This document shows positions 46,878 through 56,376 of a stretch of 64,000 nt of DNA, one piece after another. The DNA lies in contig NZ_JACLAX010000004.1 of assembly GCF_014230355.1 (NCBI RefSeq), positions 62,001 to 126,000 on the forward strand. The letters are read 5' to 3'. The translations under genes were made by a program, and so were the position numbers. The notes beneath the pieces were generated by a model that was not told where the DNA came from, searched no databases, and was given only the letters and a program-made list of their open reading frames with translations. Positions within the stretch are counted from its first letter, which is position 1. Every line of letters begins with the position of its first letter. The stretch is from Novosphingobium piscinae. GTDB lineage: Bacteria > Pseudomonadota > Alphaproteobacteria > Sphingomonadales > Sphingomonadaceae.

Positions 46878-49619
46878 ATGGCCGCGCTTGACCTCCCTGC
46901 CCTCCATGCCAGCCATGGCGGATGCTGGCTGCGCGACGCGGAGCGCACCCCCGCGATGGAGACCAGGGGGGTCGGCAAGGGCGAGGCGATCACCGCCGCC
47001 GCCGACACCCCGCTGCTGCTGCTCAACGCGCCGCTGGTGGCAAGCCGGCTGGGCTATCCCGACCTCTCCGGGCTCGACCTGCTCGAGCTGTTCGCCTTCG
47101 TCCATCCGGCGCGCTTCGTGGTGCCCACCCCCAAGGGGCTGGCCGCAGTGCTGGCGCTCGATCCGCCGCTGGGCGACGAGGACGTGCCCGCGCTGCTGCA
47201 GCAGGCCGCGGGCGCGCTGCTGTCCACCTGCGCGGGCGAGGACTGGGCCGAGCGCGAGGGCGCCTGGACCCAGCTCCAGGCGCTGCAGAAGATGCGCTGG
47301 CCCTGGGCCGGGCTGCTGCTGCAACACGTGCGCAAGCCGGCGCGGGCCGAGCGCTGGCTGTTCGCCCGCCTGCCCGAATGGGACGAGACCCCCGAACGGC
47401 CGCAGCCGCGCCAGGTGGCGCTCGAACCCGAGGCCGTGGCGGCCCGGCTCGCGGCGCTGACCGGGGCCCAGGCCGAACCGCGCCCGGCGCAGCGGGCCTA
47501 TGCGATCGAGGCGGCCCACACCTTCGCGCCGCGCCCGCGCGAAGGCCTGCCGCACCTGCTGCTGGCCCAGGCCGGGACCGGCACGGGCAAGACGCTTGGC
47601 TATCTCGCCCCGGCCTCGCTGTGGGCCGAGCAGAGCGGCGGCACGGTCTGGGTCTCGACCTATACCAAGGCGCTGCAACGCCAGTTGCGCCACGAGAGCC
47701 GCCGCGCCTGGCCGGCCCGGCGCGGCGACGGCTCGCTCCCGGTGGTGGTGCGCAAGGGCCGCGAGAACTACCTGTGCCTGCTCAACCTCGAAGACGCGCT
47801 GCAGGGCGGCTTCGGCGGGCGCGCGGCGATCCTCGCGCAGCTGGTGGCGCGCTGGGCGGCCTATTCGCAGGACGGCGACATGATCGGCGGCGACCTGCCC
47901 GGCTGGCTTGGCACCCTGTTCCGCCAGCGCGCGATCACCTCGCTGACCGACCGGCGCGGCGAATGTGTCTATGCCGGCTGCCCGCACTACCGGAAATGCT
48001 TCATCGAACGCGCGGCGCGGGCCAGCGCCCAGGCCGATCTGGTCATCGCCAACCATGCGCTGGTGATGGTCAACGCCGCGCGAGGGCGCGACCACGCCCA
48101 GCGCCCGACCCGGATCGTGTTCGACGAAGGCCACCACGTGTTCGAGGCGGCCGATTCGACCTTCGCCGCCGCGCTCACCGGCAGCGAGGCGATCGAGCTG
48201 CGGCGCTGGGTGATCGGGCCCGAGCGCGGCGCCAAGGGGCGGCGGCGCGGGCTGTCGGCGCGGCTGGCCGACATCGCCAGCTATGACGAGGAGGGCGCCG
48301 CCGCGATCACCGCCGCGCGCGAGGCGGCCGAGGCCCTACCCGGCGACGGCTGGCTGCAGCGGCTCGCCGAGGGCGCGCCGTCCGGCCCGCTCGAGGAGCT
48401 GCTCGGCGGGGTCCACGCGGTGGTCTATGCCCGCGACGAGAGCGGCGGGCAGGAGGCCGGCTATGGGCTTGAAACCGAGGCGGCGCAGCTCCCCGGCCCG
48501 TTCATCGAGCTGGCCGCCGCCGCCCAGACCGCGCTGGCCGCGCTGCGCCGGCCGCTGCTGCGGCTGGGGCTGAGGCTGGAGGCCGTGCTGGCCGATCCGC
48601 CCGACTGGCTCGATGGGCCGGGCCGCGCGCGGATCGAGGGCGCCCGCCAGTCGCTGGCCTGGCGGGTCGACCTGATCGGGGCCTGGGAGGCGATGCTCGA
48701 GCGGCTCGGCGGGCCGACCGATCCGGAATTCGTCGACTGGCTCGCGGTCGACCGGGCCGAGGCGCGCGAATACGACATCGGGCTGCACCGGCGCTATCTT
48801 GATCCGATGAAGCCCTTCGCCCGCACCGTGCTGGAGCCGGCGCACGGGGTGATGCTGACCAGTGCGACGCTGCGCGACGGAGGCCAGGACGGCGGCGACT
48901 GGGCCGGGGCGATCGCCCGCTCGGGTGCGGGTTACCTCGAATCCGCACCGCGCCTGTCGGCTGCCGACAGCCCGTTCGACTATGCTGCCCAGGCCGAGGT
49001 GTTGATCGTCACCGACGTGCCACGCGGCGACCTGTCCGCCCTCGCCGCCGCCTATGGCCGGCTGATCGAGGCGTCGGGCGGCGGGGCGCTGGGGTTGTTC
49101 ACCGCGATCAAGCGACTGCGCGCAGTCTACGGCCGCATCGCCGACCGGCTGGCCCGCGGCGGGCTGCCGCTGTTTGCCCAGCACGTCGACCCGATCGATA
49201 CCGGCACCCTCGTCGACATCTTCCGCGACGATCCCCGCGCCAGCCTGCTCGGCACCGATGCGCTGCGCGACGGGGTCGACGTGCCGGGCCATTCGCTGAG
49301 GCTGGTGGTGATGGAGCAGGTACCCTGGCCCAAGCCCTCGATCCTCCACCGCGCACGCCGCGCAGCCGGTGGCGGGGCCGCCCATGACGACCGGATCATC
49401 CGGGCCCGCCTGGCCCAGGCCTTCGGCCGGCTGATCCGCAGCAAGGACGATCACGGCCACTTCGTCGTGCTCTCGGCGGCCTTCCCCAGCCGGCTGCTGG
49501 GGGCCTTCCCGGTCGGCACCCCGGTCCACCGGGTGACGCTGGCCGAGGCTTTACAACGGGTGGCCGGGCGTGTTCCTGCGGGACAGGCCGAATCCCCGGC
49601 CCTCCCCGACGGGGCCTGA
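46878..49619 (+). CDS. DinG/XPD-like Fe-S ATP-dependent DNA helicase
   Basis: A 913-residue superfamily 2 helicase with Walker A AGTGTGKTLGYLAP near residue 235 and the DEAH-type FDEGHHVFEA. Four cysteines compatible with an Fe-S cluster appear: one in ENYLCLLN and three in GECVYAGCPHYRKCFIE, the spacing of DinG/XPD. The C-terminal QAFGRLIRSKDDHGHFVVLS motif is typical. An N-terminal domain of about 220 residues precedes the helicase core and is longer than in E. coli DinG. Likely acts in DNA repair or R-loop removal. ATG at 46878; SixA follows after 31 nt on the same strand. Confidence 0.87.
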   Translation: MAALDLPALHASHGGCWLRDAERTPAMETRGVGKGEAITAAADTPLLLLNAPLVASRLGYPDLSGLDLLELFAFVHPARFVVPTPKGLAAVLALDPPLGDEDVPALLQQAAGALLSTCAGEDWAEREGAWTQLQALQKMRWPWAGLLLQHVRKPARAERWLFARLPEWDETPERPQPRQVALEPEAVAARLAALTGAQAEPRPAQRAYAIEAAHTFAPRPREGLPHLLLAQAGTGTGKTLGYLAPASLWAEQSGGTVWVSTYTKALQRQLRHESRRAWPARRGDGSLPVVVRKGRENYLCLLNLEDALQGGFGGRAAILAQLVARWAAYSQDGDMIGGDLPGWLGTLFRQRAITSLTDRRGECVYAGCPHYRKCFIERAARASAQADLVIANHALVMVNAARGRDHAQRPTRIVFDEGHHVFEAADSTFAAALTGSEAIELRRWVIGPERGAKGRRRGLSARLADIASYDEEGAAAITAAREAAEALPGDGWLQRLAEGAPSGPLEELLGGVHAVVYARDESGGQEAGYGLETEAAQLPGPFIELAAAAQTALAALRRPLLRLGLRLEAVLADPPDWLDGPGRARIEGARQSLAWRVDLIGAWEAMLERLGGPTDPEFVDWLAVDRAEAREYDIGLHRRYLDPMKPFARTVLEPAHGVMLTSATLRDGGQDGGDWAGAIARSGAGYLESAPRLSAADSPFDYAAQAEVLIVTDVPRGDLSALAAAYGRLIEASGGGALGLFTAIKRLRAVYGRIADRLARGGLPLFAQHVDPIDTGTLVDIFRDDPRASLLGTDALRDGVDVPGHSLRLVVMEQVPWPKPSILHRARRAAGGGAAHDDRIIRARLAQAFGRLIRSKDDHGHFVVLSAAFPSRLLGAFPVGTPVHRVTLAEALQRVAGRVPAGQAESPALPDGA

Positions 49620-49650
49620 CCCGACCAGACCACGGACCTGCGAGCGCGCA

Positions 49651-50205
49651 ATGAAACTTCTCGGCCTGTTCCGCCATGCCAAGTCCGACTGGCACGATGC
49701 CCGCGCGCGCGATTTCGACCGGCCGCTCAACGCCCGCGGGCGCAAGGGCGCCGCGGTGATGGGCCGCCATATCGCCGGACACGGGGTACGCTGGCAGCGC
49801 GTCCTCTCGTCACCCGCGGTTCGCGCGGCCGAGACGATCGAACTGGCAGCGCAGGCCGCCGGGCAGAGCGTGCCGGTCGAATGGGACCGCCGGCTCTACC
49901 TCGCCAGCTCGCACAACCTCGCCGACGTGCTGCGCGAGCTGCCGGACGCCAATGCCAGCGCGCTGCTGGTCGGGCACAACCCCGGGCTGGAGGATCTGAT
50001 CTTCGACCTGGTCCCCGACGACGGAACTTGCCCGCTGCGCGCCCTGGTGGAGGAGAAGTTCCCCACCGCGACCTATGCCGTGCTCGAGCTGGCGATCGAC
50101 CGCTGGGCCGATCTGGACGATGGCTGCGGCAAGCTGGTCCACCTGATCCGCCCGCGTGATCTCGATCCGGCGCTGGGCCCGTCGCACGACGACGACGGCT
50201 TCTGA
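49651..50205 (+). CDS. SixA-family phosphohistidine phosphatase
   Basis: A 184-residue histidine phosphatase-superfamily protein. The RHAKSDWHDARARDFDRPLNARGRK start carries the catalytic RHxK and Arg, and LLVGHNPGLEDLIFDL carries the second His. In E. coli SixA dephosphorylates His residues of phosphotransfer proteins such as PTS-Ntr. It is 31 nt behind the helicase and convergent with the MerR gene. Specific target here is unknown. Confidence 0.9.
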   Translation: MKLLGLFRHAKSDWHDARARDFDRPLNARGRKGAAVMGRHIAGHGVRWQRVLSSPAVRAAETIELAAQAAGQSVPVEWDRRLYLASSHNLADVLRELPDANASALLVGHNPGLEDLIFDLVPDDGTCPLRALVEEKFPTATYAVLELAIDRWADLDDGCGKLVHLIRPRDLDPALGPSHDDDGF

Positions 50206-50289
50206 CCGGCGTGGCCGCGCGGAGGCTGCGGCGCCGGCGGCAGCAGCTCTGCCGCTGCAACAGCGCCCTTATCCAGCGCTGAAGACGGC

Positions 50290-50721
50290 CTACGCCTCCA
50301 GCGCAGCGGCCAGCCGGGCACGCAACCTGGCAAGCTCGGCGCGCAGGTCGCCCGGTGTGCCAGCGGGGTCCGGCAGCGCGGCGGGCAGCGCGGCAGTCGG
50401 GGCCGACGCGCCCAACGCCGAAGGGGCCTGGCCCCGCTCTCCCTCCAGCACGCCGCGCGCGCCGCGCAGGGTATAGCCCTCGCGGTGAACCAGCTGGTCG
50501 ATCCGCTGGACCAGCGCGACATCCTCGGGGCGGTAGTAACGCCGGCCGCCGCTGCGCTTGAGCGGGCTGAGCAGGGGGAACTGGTCTTCCCAGTAGCGCA
50601 GGACGTGCTGGCGGATGCCAAGCGCCTGCGCGACCTCACCGATCGTGCGCAGCGCCGCCGGCGCTTTGCCGTCCCCCCAGACCGGAGGGGTGAGCGGCGG
50701 AGGCGAGGCAGCCGCGGTCAC
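50290..50721 (-). CDS. MerR-family transcriptional regulator
   Basis: A 143-residue MerR regulator with the winged helix TIGEVAQALGIRQHVLRYWEDQFPLLSPLKRSGGRRYYRPEDVALVQRIDQLVH (residues about 26-78), followed by a short coiled coil and no obvious effector cysteine. It starts at GTG 50721 with AAGGGA upstream; the frame upstream of that is Arg-rich and non-coding-like. It is the last gene of the rpmF-plsX-fabH-ihfA-merR series, a gene order common in alphaproteobacteria. Confidence 0.88.
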   Translation of the reverse strand: MTAAASPPPLTPPVWGDGKAPAALRTIGEVAQALGIRQHVLRYWEDQFPLLSPLKRSGGRRYYRPEDVALVQRIDQLVHREGYTLRGARGVLEGERGQAPSALGASAPTAALPAALPDPAGTPGDLRAELARLRARLAAALEA

Positions 50722-50744
50722 CGGCGGGTCCCTTCGCCCCGGCC

Positions 50745-51041
50745 TCAGGCCGCGGCGATCTGGTCCTTGAGCATCTGGCTGGCGCGGAACGTGACGACGC
50801 GGCGCGGCGTGATCGGTACCTCGATCCCGGTCTTGGGATTGCGCCCGACCCGCTCGGCCTTGTCGCGCAGGAGGAAGGTACCGAAGCCGGAGATCTTCAC
50901 GTTCTCGCCCTCGGCGAGGGCGTCGCACATTTGACGCAGGATCGATTCGACCAGGTCAAGCGATTCGGACCGGGAGAAGCCAAGCCGGCGATTGATCGCC
51001 TCGGCCAGGTCGGCCCGGGTAAGCGTACTGACGGAACGCAT
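50745..51041 (-). CDS. ihfA: Integration host factor subunit alpha
   Basis: A 98-residue HU/IHF-family protein, the alpha subunit of IHF that bends specific DNA sites in recombination, replication and transcription. The features are [44 protein letters not shown] and the arm [18 protein letters not shown] at 51041 gives a standard length; a longer frame with 16 further residues upstream lacks homologous character. It lies between fabH (138 nt upstream) and merR (23 nt). Confidence 0.95.
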   Translation of the reverse strand: MRSVSTLTRADLAEAINRRLGFSRSESLDLVESILRQMCDALAEGENVKISGFGTFLLRDKAERVGRNPKTGIEVPITPRRVVTFRASQMLKDQIAAA

Positions 51042-51179
51042 GTCTGTTCCCACTCCCGCGTGCATGCAGAGACCCTGATTCCCGTGCAAAGTCTTACAAG
51101 CTGCGCCGACAAAGGCAATCGGTCGGGCTGGTCCGTGCCGTGGCGGGACGTTGCCGCCGAGCTGGGGCCGCCCCCGCGG

Positions 51180-52154
51180 CTAGATCCGGATCAGGCTGGC
51201 GCCCCAGGTGAACCCGCCGCCCATCGCCTCGAGCATGACCAGCTGACCGGGCTGGATACGCCCGTCGCGTACCGCCGTGTCGAGCGCGAGCGGGACCGAT
51301 GCGGCCGAGGTGTTGGCGTGGCGATCGACCGTCACCACCACCTTTTCGGGGGGCAGGCCCAGTTTCTTCGCCGTGCCGTCCAGAATGCGCTGGTTGGCCT
51401 GGTGCGGCACGACCCAGTCGAGCTGCTCGGCGCTGACCCCGGTGTCGGCCAGGACCTCGCGCAGCACCTCGGACAGGTTGGTGACCGCGTGCTTGAACAC
51501 CTCCTTGCCCTTCATCCGCAGCTTGCCGACCGTTCCGGTGGTGGAAACGCCACCGTCAACGTAGAGCAACTGGTTGTGGGCACCATCAGCATGGAGCCGC
51601 GTCGCCAGGACGCCCGGCGCATCCGCCGCATCACTCTCACGCGCTTCCAGCACGATCGCGCCGGCGCCATCGCCGAACAGGACGCAGGTGGTCCGGTCCT
51701 CCCAGTCGAGGATGCGCGAGAAGGTTTCAGCGCCGATCACCAGCGCGCGCCGCGCCATGCCCGAGCGGAGCATCGAATCCGCCACGCCGAGCGCATAGAG
51801 GAAACCCGAGCAGACCGCGGCGACATCAAAGGCCATGCCCCCGTTGGCACCGAGTGCATCCTGCACGATCGTGGCCGTGGCCGGGAAGGTCTGGTCGGGC
51901 GTGGCCGTGGCCAGCACGATCAGGTCGATCGACGGCCCTTCCACCCCGGCCGCGGCCAGCGCGGCGCGGGCCGCGGCGATGGCGAGGGTCGAGGTGGTTT
52001 CGCCCTCGGCGGCGATGTAGCGCTGCCGGATCCCGGTGCGCTCGACGATCCACTCGTCGGTGGTATCAACCCGCTCGGCCAGCTCGGCATTGGTCACCCG
52101 CCGCGCCGGCAAGGCCGAGCCCGTGCCGATCAGAACCGCGCGCTGCACCATCAT
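51180..52154 (-). CDS. fabH: 3-oxoacyl-ACP synthase III (FabH)
   Basis: A 324-residue KAS III that condenses acetyl-CoA with malonyl-ACP to begin fatty acid chains. The catalytic triad is visible: Cys in [11 protein letters not shown] near residue 115, His in [10 protein letters not shown] and Asn in [13 protein letters not shown]. The start ATG at 52154 overlaps the plsX stop as ATGA; a second ATG three bases downstream is equivalent. It sits in the rpmF-plsX-fabH operon. Confidence 0.96.
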   Translation of the reverse strand: MMVQRAVLIGTGSALPARRVTNAELAERVDTTDEWIVERTGIRQRYIAAEGETTSTLAIAAARAALAAAGVEGPSIDLIVLATATPDQTFPATATIVQDALGANGGMAFDVAAVCSGFLYALGVADSMLRSGMARRALVIGAETFSRILDWEDRTTCVLFGDGAGAIVLEARESDAADAPGVLATRLHADGAHNQLLYVDGGVSTTGTVGKLRMKGKEVFKHAVTNLSEVLREVLADTGVSAEQLDWVVPHQANQRILDGTAKKLGLPPEKVVVTVDRHANTSAASVPLALDTAVRDGRIQPGQLVMLEAMGGGFTWGASLIRI

Positions 52155-53224
52155 TCGGCCGCCCGGCTCTTGGCGGCGGTCCGGCCAGTGGGACGCAGGT
52201 TGTCGGCACCGACCCGGGTCAGGTCGGTGGCGATACGCTGGGTCAGGTTTTCCTCCAGCAGGCGCGCCGCCACGGCCACCGCATTGGCCACGCCCAGCGC
52301 ATTGGCGCTGCCGTGGCTCTTCACCACCACGCCGTTGAGGCCCAGGAAAACCGCGCCGTTGTGATTGTTGGGGTCGAGATGGTGCTTGAGCAGCTCGGTC
52401 GCCGGCCGCGAAATCAGGAAACCGATCTTCGAGCGCAGCGAACTGGCGAACGAGCGCCGCAGCAGATCGGCGACGAACCGCGCGGTCCCCTCCACCGCCT
52501 TGAGCGCGATGTTGCCCGAGAACCCGTCGGTCACGACGACGTCGACCTCGCCGCGGTTGATCTTGTCGGCCTCGATGAAGTTCTCGAACGACATCGCCAG
52601 CTCGGCCGAGGCGGCCTTGAGCTCGTTGGCGGCGACGCGCAATGCGTCGGTGCCCTTGATTTCCTCGGTGCCGATGTTGAGCAGGCGCACGCGCGGCGCC
52701 TCCAGCCCGGTGACGATGCGCGAATAGGCCGCGCCCATGATCGCGAACTGCACCAGGTTGCGGGCATCGCACTCTGTGTTCGCGCCGAGATCGAGCATCA
52801 CCAGATCGTTGGCGCCCAGCGTGGGCAGCAGGGCGGCCAGCGCCGGCCGGTCAATGCCCGGCAGGGTCCGCAGCGCCAGCTTGCTGATCGCCATCAGCGC
52901 CCCGGTGTTTCCGGCGCTGACCGCGGCGCCGGCGGCGCCCTGCTTCACGGCATCGACCGCCATGCCCATCGAGGTGGTCTTTGCCCGGCGCAGCGCCTGG
53001 CTGGGCTTGTCCTCGCCGCTGATCACGTCCGGCGCGTGCAGCACCTCGGAAGCGGCGCGCAGGTTTGGGTGGTTTTCCAGAGCCGCAACGATCCGCGCCT
53101 CGTCGCCCACCAGCAGGAACTGGAAGCGTTCGTGACGGCGACGCGCCAGCGCGGCGCCCTCGATCATCACGCGCACGCCCACGTCCCCGCCCATCGCATC
53201 GATCGCGATACGCGGCAGGCTCAT
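52151..53224 (-). CDS. plsX: Phosphate acyltransferase PlsX
   Basis: A 357-residue acyl-ACP:phosphate acyltransferase producing acyl-phosphate for PlsY in phospholipid synthesis. The N-terminal [53 protein letters not shown] and the [13 protein letters not shown] segment are typical. ATG at 53224 fits family length; upstream in-frame codons do not. It is co-translated with fabH (4-nt overlap) and preceded by rpmF. Confidence 0.96.
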   Translation of the reverse strand: MSLPRIAIDAMGGDVGVRVMIEGAALARRRHERFQFLLVGDEARIVAALENHPNLRAASEVLHAPDVISGEDKPSQALRRAKTTSMGMAVDAVKQGAAGAAVSAGNTGALMAISKLALRTLPGIDRPALAALLPTLGANDLVMLDLGANTECDARNLVQFAIMGAAYSRIVTGLEAPRVRLLNIGTEEIKGTDALRVAANELKAASAELAMSFENFIEADKINRGEVDVVVTDGFSGNIALKAVEGTARFVADLLRRSFASSLRSKIGFLISRPATELLKHHLDPNNHNGAVFLGLNGVVVKSHGSANALGVANAVAVAARLLEENLTQRIATDLTRVGADNLRPTGRTAAKSRAAE

Positions 53225-53250
53225 CCCCCCAAACCTCTCGTTATCGGCGA

Positions 53251-53430
53251 TCAGGCGCCGACGGCAATGATCTCGCGACCGTTGTAGTGACCGCAGGCCG
53301 GGCACAGATTGTGCGGCCGCTTCAGTTCACCACAGTTCGAGCATTCGTGGAAGGCTTCCGGCTTCAGCGCGTCGTGGCTGCGGCGCATGCCCCGGCGGGA
53401 CGGGCTCGTTTTTCTCTTGGGGACAGCCAT
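53251..53430 (-). CDS. rpmF: 50S ribosomal protein L32
   Basis: A 59-residue ribosomal protein with the typical start [21 protein letters not shown] and the zinc-like [25 protein letters not shown]. It leads the rpmF-plsX-fabH-ihfA-merR series, 26 nt before plsX, a widely conserved coupling of ribosome and lipid synthesis. Confidence 0.97.
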   Translation of the reverse strand: MAVPKRKTSPSRRGMRRSHDALKPEAFHECSNCGELKRPHNLCPACGHYNGREIIAVGA

Positions 53431-53504
53431 CTCGGCACCTGTTCCTGCAAATCTAAAGTCTGGCAATGACCACCAGGCCCACGGGCCGGCGGAGCGAAGG
53501 CGCG

Positions 53505-53532
53505 CCTATAGCGATTTTGGCGTGCGTTGCAA
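53505..53532 (-). promoter_or_regulatory. Candidate promoter of the rpmF operon
   Basis: On the minus strand TTGCAA (53527-53532) and TATAGG (53505-53510) are separated by 16 nt, upstream of rpmF by about 75 nt. The spacing and -10 core fit a sigma70-type promoter, although the matches are partial. Confidence 0.4.
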
Positions 53533-53577
53533 GCATCGCCGGGCTAGCGGGGGGCAAATGACCGGAGGGAACCGACG

Positions 53578-53967
53578 ATGATCCTGCAGACCACCCTGTG
53601 CCTGGCCGCGGCTGCCGCCGTGATCAACTTCTGGCTCGGCCTGCGGATCGGCCAGTTGCGCCACGCACTCAAGGTGTCAGTGGGCGACGGCGGCCATGAG
53701 GCGATCCTGCGGCGGATGCGAGCTCAGGCCAACTTCATCGAGAACACCCCCTTGCTGCTGATCCTGTTCGGGCTGGTCGAGGCCACGGGCAAGGGCGGGA
53801 TCTGGCTGGCGCCGCTCGGCGCGGCCTTCATGCTGGGGCGCGTGGTCCACGCGATCGGCATGGACGGCAAGCTCACCTGGGGGCGCGCGGTCGGCACGCT
53901 GACCGCCTATCTCGCCGCGCTGGGCCTGGCCGTGGTGGCGGTGCTGATCGCGCTGCAGGTGCTCTGA
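53578..53967 (+). CDS. MAPEG family membrane protein
   Basis: A 129-residue membrane protein of the MAPEG (glutathione-S-transferase-like) superfamily, with four hydrophobic segments. The pattern RRMRAQANFIENTPLLLILFGLVEATG and LGRVVHAIGMDGK is characteristic. The catalytic role in bacteria is mostly unknown; some conjugate glutathione or reduce lipid peroxides. It is divergent from rpmF and convergent with the GrpB gene. Confidence 0.87.
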   Translation: MILQTTLCLAAAAAVINFWLGLRIGQLRHALKVSVGDGGHEAILRRMRAQANFIENTPLLLILFGLVEATGKGGIWLAPLGAAFMLGRVVHAIGMDGKLTWGRAVGTLTAYLAALGLAVVAVLIALQVL

Positions 53968-53983
53968 GCGCCGCCGTGCCGGG

Positions 53984-54547
53984 TCACCCCGCGTCCGGCA
54001 CGCGCCAGCCGACGGACCTCGCCCACCGCTCGGCGGCGGCGATGATGCCATCGCAGACCGGATCCTTGATCGCGCCATAGGCCAGCGGATCGCCGCCGGT
54101 AGCCTCGATCAGCGCCAGCTTGACCGCCTGGTAGGCCGCCGCCGCGGCCGGGTCAGCTCGCAGATAGTCGCGGAACAGCAAGGCATAGCGCTGGTTCGAC
54201 CGGCCGCGTTCGCGCACGTGGAGATGCGCGGCAGGGGCGGCCAGGGTGAAGTAGAGCTTGGCGCAGTCGGCCGCGTCGCACCCCGCACCCGCGGGGACGT
54301 GATCGACCCGCCCCGGCCGCGCAACGAAGCCCAGCCCGGCCAGCCGGTCCGCGGCGAGGTCGCCGAGCCGGTCGACCGTCAGCTGCAGGTCGATGACATC
54401 CTTGGCGGCCATCCCCGGGATCGCGGTCGATCCGATGTGGTGCAGCGCGGCGCCCGCCGGGATGACCGGGGCGAGCCGGTCGGCGATGGCGCGATAGCGT
54501 TCGGTCCAGTCGGCCCGGTAGGGCACGAGGCGCAGCACCTTGCCCAT
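53984..54547 (-). CDS. GrpB family protein
   Basis: A 187-residue GrpB-family (nucleotidyltransferase-like fold) protein. RLVPYRADWTERYRAIADRLAPVI is the start, LHHIGSTAIPGMAAKDVIDLQLTV holds the family motif, and the C-terminal AHLHVRERGRSNQRYALLFRDYLRADPAAA follows. Function uncertain; some members adjoin dephospho-CoA kinase. It follows the MBL-fold gene on the same strand with 19 nt, so they may be co-transcribed. Confidence 0.86.
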   Translation of the reverse strand: MGKVLRLVPYRADWTERYRAIADRLAPVIPAGAALHHIGSTAIPGMAAKDVIDLQLTVDRLGDLAADRLAGLGFVARPGRVDHVPAGAGCDAADCAKLYFTLAAPAAHLHVRERGRSNQRYALLFRDYLRADPAAAAAYQAVKLALIEATGGDPLAYGAIKDPVCDGIIAAAERWARSVGWRVPDAG

Positions 54548-54566
54548 CGCGCCGCGCCGTCCGCGC

Positions 54567-55226
54567 TCAGCCGAAGCGCTGGTCGGCGACGAAGGGGTTG
54601 GTCTGCCGCTCGCGCCCGAAGGTGCTGGTCCCGCCATGACCGGGAATGAACAGCGTCTCGTCGCCCAGCGGCCAGAGCTTTTCGGTGATCGAGGCGATCA
54701 GGTCGGCATGGTTGCCCCGGGGAAAGTCCGTGCGGCCGATCGAACCGGCGAACAGGACGTCGCCGACCACGGCGAGGTTCGAGGGCGCGTGATGGAACAC
54801 CACGTGGCCGGGAGTGTGGCCGGGGCAGTGGATCACGTCGAGCGTGACCTCGCCGAACTGCACGGTATCGCCGTCGTGCAGCCAGCGATCGGGGACGAAG
54901 GGATGCCCTTCGACGCCGTAGTGCGCCCCGGCGGTGTCGAGCTGGTCGATCCAGAACGCGTCGTCGGGATGGGGCCCCTCGATCGGTACGCCCAGCTCGG
55001 CGGCGAACACGCCGGCCATGCCGCAATGGTCCATGTGGCCGTGGGTCACCAGCAGCTTGACCACCGTGATCCCGGCCTTCTCGATCGCCTGCCTGAGCCG
55101 GGGCAGATCGCCGCCCGGATCGACCAGCACCCCTTCCATCGTGCGGGTGCACCACAGCAGCGAGCAGTTCTGCTCGAAGGCGGTGACGGGAACGATCGCG
55201 GCGCGCAGGGGCAGGGTGTCGGTCAT
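54567..55226 (-). CDS. MBL-fold metallo-hydrolase (glyoxalase II-like)
   Basis: A 219-residue metallo-beta-lactamase-fold hydrolase. The zinc-binding motif is VTHGHMDHCG (HxHxDH), followed by CPGHTPGHVVF, VVGDVLFAGSIGRTDF and a final HGG region. It resembles the YcbL/glyoxalase II-like group that hydrolyses thioesters such as S-lactoylglutathione. ATG at 55226 gives a standard N terminus. It precedes the GrpB gene (19 nt) and is separated from the upstream S24 regulator by a repeat. Confidence 0.9.
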   Translation of the reverse strand: MTDTLPLRAAIVPVTAFEQNCSLLWCTRTMEGVLVDPGGDLPRLRQAIEKAGITVVKLLVTHGHMDHCGMAGVFAAELGVPIEGPHPDDAFWIDQLDTAGAHYGVEGHPFVPDRWLHDGDTVQFGEVTLDVIHCPGHTPGHVVFHHAPSNLAVVGDVLFAGSIGRTDFPRGNHADLIASITEKLWPLGDETLFIPGHGGTSTFGRERQTNPFVADQRFG

Positions 55227-55302
55227 GGGCTGCTGATGGGGGTTGAACGGGCGGGAATCAATGGGGGTGCGGGTGCAACGAACCGTGCAGCGACGCGAAC
55301 AC

Positions 55303-55397
55303 CCCGTCATCCCGGCGAAGGCTGGGACCTCCAACCGGATTGCGCAGCAGAAGGTCGTACCCGGTCGCCAGAGGTCCCAGCCTTCGCTGGGATGACG
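55303..55397. repeat. Sphingomonad-type intergenic repeat, copy C
   Basis: GTCATCCCGGCGAAGGCTGGGACCTC and GAGGTCCCAGCCTTCGCTGGGATGAC are near-perfect inverted arms (25 of 26) around about 45 nt, so the transcript could fold into a long hairpin. The right arm is the same AGCCTTCGCTGGGATGAC as in the copies at 42326 and 42435. Confidence 0.92.
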
Positions 55398-55425
55398 CCC
55401 TTCTCCGACAGCGCGGCAACGCCGC

Positions 55426-56082
55426 CTAAAGCCGCCCGCTCTTCCACACCACGCGGCCGATCACCTCGACCTCTCCCGGCTTGAGCACGATCGGGCGATA
55501 GGCCGGGTTCTGGCTTTCGAGCACGATCTGCCCGGGCACCCCGGTCTGCACCCGCTTGACCAGCAGCGCCTCCTCGATGCGGACCACGTGGACGCCGTCG
55601 CGCAGCGGACCGGGGGTGGTGTCGACAAGGATCTCGTCACCATCGCGCAGCAGTGGCTCCATCGAATCGCCGGCGACGCGGATCGCGCTGAGCCGCGCGG
55701 CATCGAAGCCCTGTTCGCGCAACCAGCGCGCCGAGAAGCGGAAGGTACCGATCGCGGCGTCCTCGCCGCCGAAGGCACCCGGCCCGGCCGAGGCGGCAAT
55801 GTCGAGCCGAGGCACGTCGATCCAGCCACCCGGCCCGCGCACGCTACCGCGCGTCACGCCATGGGAAAAATACGCAGGACCGCCCAGTTCGGCCTCGCTG
55901 GCACCAAGGAACTCGGCCAGCCGGCGGCGATCCTCCTCCTCGAGCTTGCGCGGACTGCCCTTGCGCACGAACTGCTGAAGATAGGTGGGATTCCGGCCGA
56001 TCAGGCCCGACAGCGCGGCTAGACTGACACCGCGCTGGGCAGCCAGGGCGAGCAGGCGGGCACGGGGATCGCGATCATCCAT
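55426..56082 (-). CDS. S24-family LexA-like transcriptional regulator
   Basis: A 218-residue protein with an N-terminal helix-turn-helix (VSLAALSGLIGRNPTYLQQFVRKGSPRKLEEEDRRRLAEFLG) and a C-terminal S24 peptidase domain. The catalytic Ser is in VAGDSMEPLL and the Lys in ALLVKRVQ. SAGPGA near residue 95-100 supplies an Ala-Gly type cleavage site like that of LexA and CI. It may be a self-cleaving repressor, independent of the LexA of the organism. It is divergent from a small HTH-like gene across 105 nt with two palindromes. Confidence 0.86.
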   Translation of the reverse strand: MDDRDPRARLLALAAQRGVSLAALSGLIGRNPTYLQQFVRKGSPRKLEEEDRRRLAEFLGASEAELGGPAYFSHGVTRGSVRGPGGWIDVPRLDIAASAGPGAFGGEDAAIGTFRFSARWLREQGFDAARLSAIRVAGDSMEPLLRDGDEILVDTTPGPLRDGVHVVRIEEALLVKRVQTGVPGQIVLESQNPAYRPIVLKPGEVEVIGRVVWKSGRL

Positions 56083-56092
56083 CGCCGCGTCC

Positions 56093-56123
56093 TACATGAT
56101 GTATTTTTCCTAGACAAGTAGGA
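56093..56123. promoter_or_regulatory. Candidate operators in the S24 divergent region
   Basis: TACAT-G-ATGTA (56093-56103) is a perfect 5-bp palindrome with a single centre base. TCCTA-GACAAG-TAGGA (56108-56123) is another with a 6-nt centre. Both lie within 45 nt upstream of the S24 regulator start, in an unusually AT-rich patch. Self-regulation of the S24 protein or control of the divergent gene is inference. Confidence 0.45.
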
Positions 56124-56187
56124 TTTCGCGCGGGATGCAGGGAACCGGTCGCTCCCCTCGTGAGTCGCAGATCCGGAAACCCCACCC

Positions 56188-56376
56188 ATGCTGATCGCCC
56201 GCATCGAACACTTTCTCCGCGAAACCGGGATGCCCTGGACCCGGTTCGGTCGCCTCGCCACCCATGACCCGCGCTTCGTCCAGGACCTGCGCAACGGCCG
56301 GACGCCCCGCCCCGGCACGGAAAGACGGGTGGAACATTTCATGAACATGTATCGACGGTCGCACCATGCCGGCTGA
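56188..56376 (+). CDS. Small HTH-like hypothetical protein
   Basis: A 62-residue protein with MLIARIEHFLRETGMPWTRFGRLATHDPRFVQDLRNGRTPRPGTERRVEHFMN. The pattern FGRLA-x-DPRFVQDLRNGR resembles a compact XRE-like helix-turn-helix with a basic C terminus. It is divergent from the S24 regulator and overlaps the start of the following gene by 11 nt. It may be a small DNA-binding protein under S24 control. Confidence 0.7.
   Translation: MLIARIEHFLRETGMPWTRFGRLATHDPRFVQDLRNGRTPRPGTERRVEHFMNMYRRSHHAG

Noticed and set aside
46101..48137. Minus-strand frame extending the phosphoribosyltransferase upstream by almost 500 codons
   Set aside because: The extension is antisense to the DinG-like helicase; the ATG at 46664 gives the normal family length.
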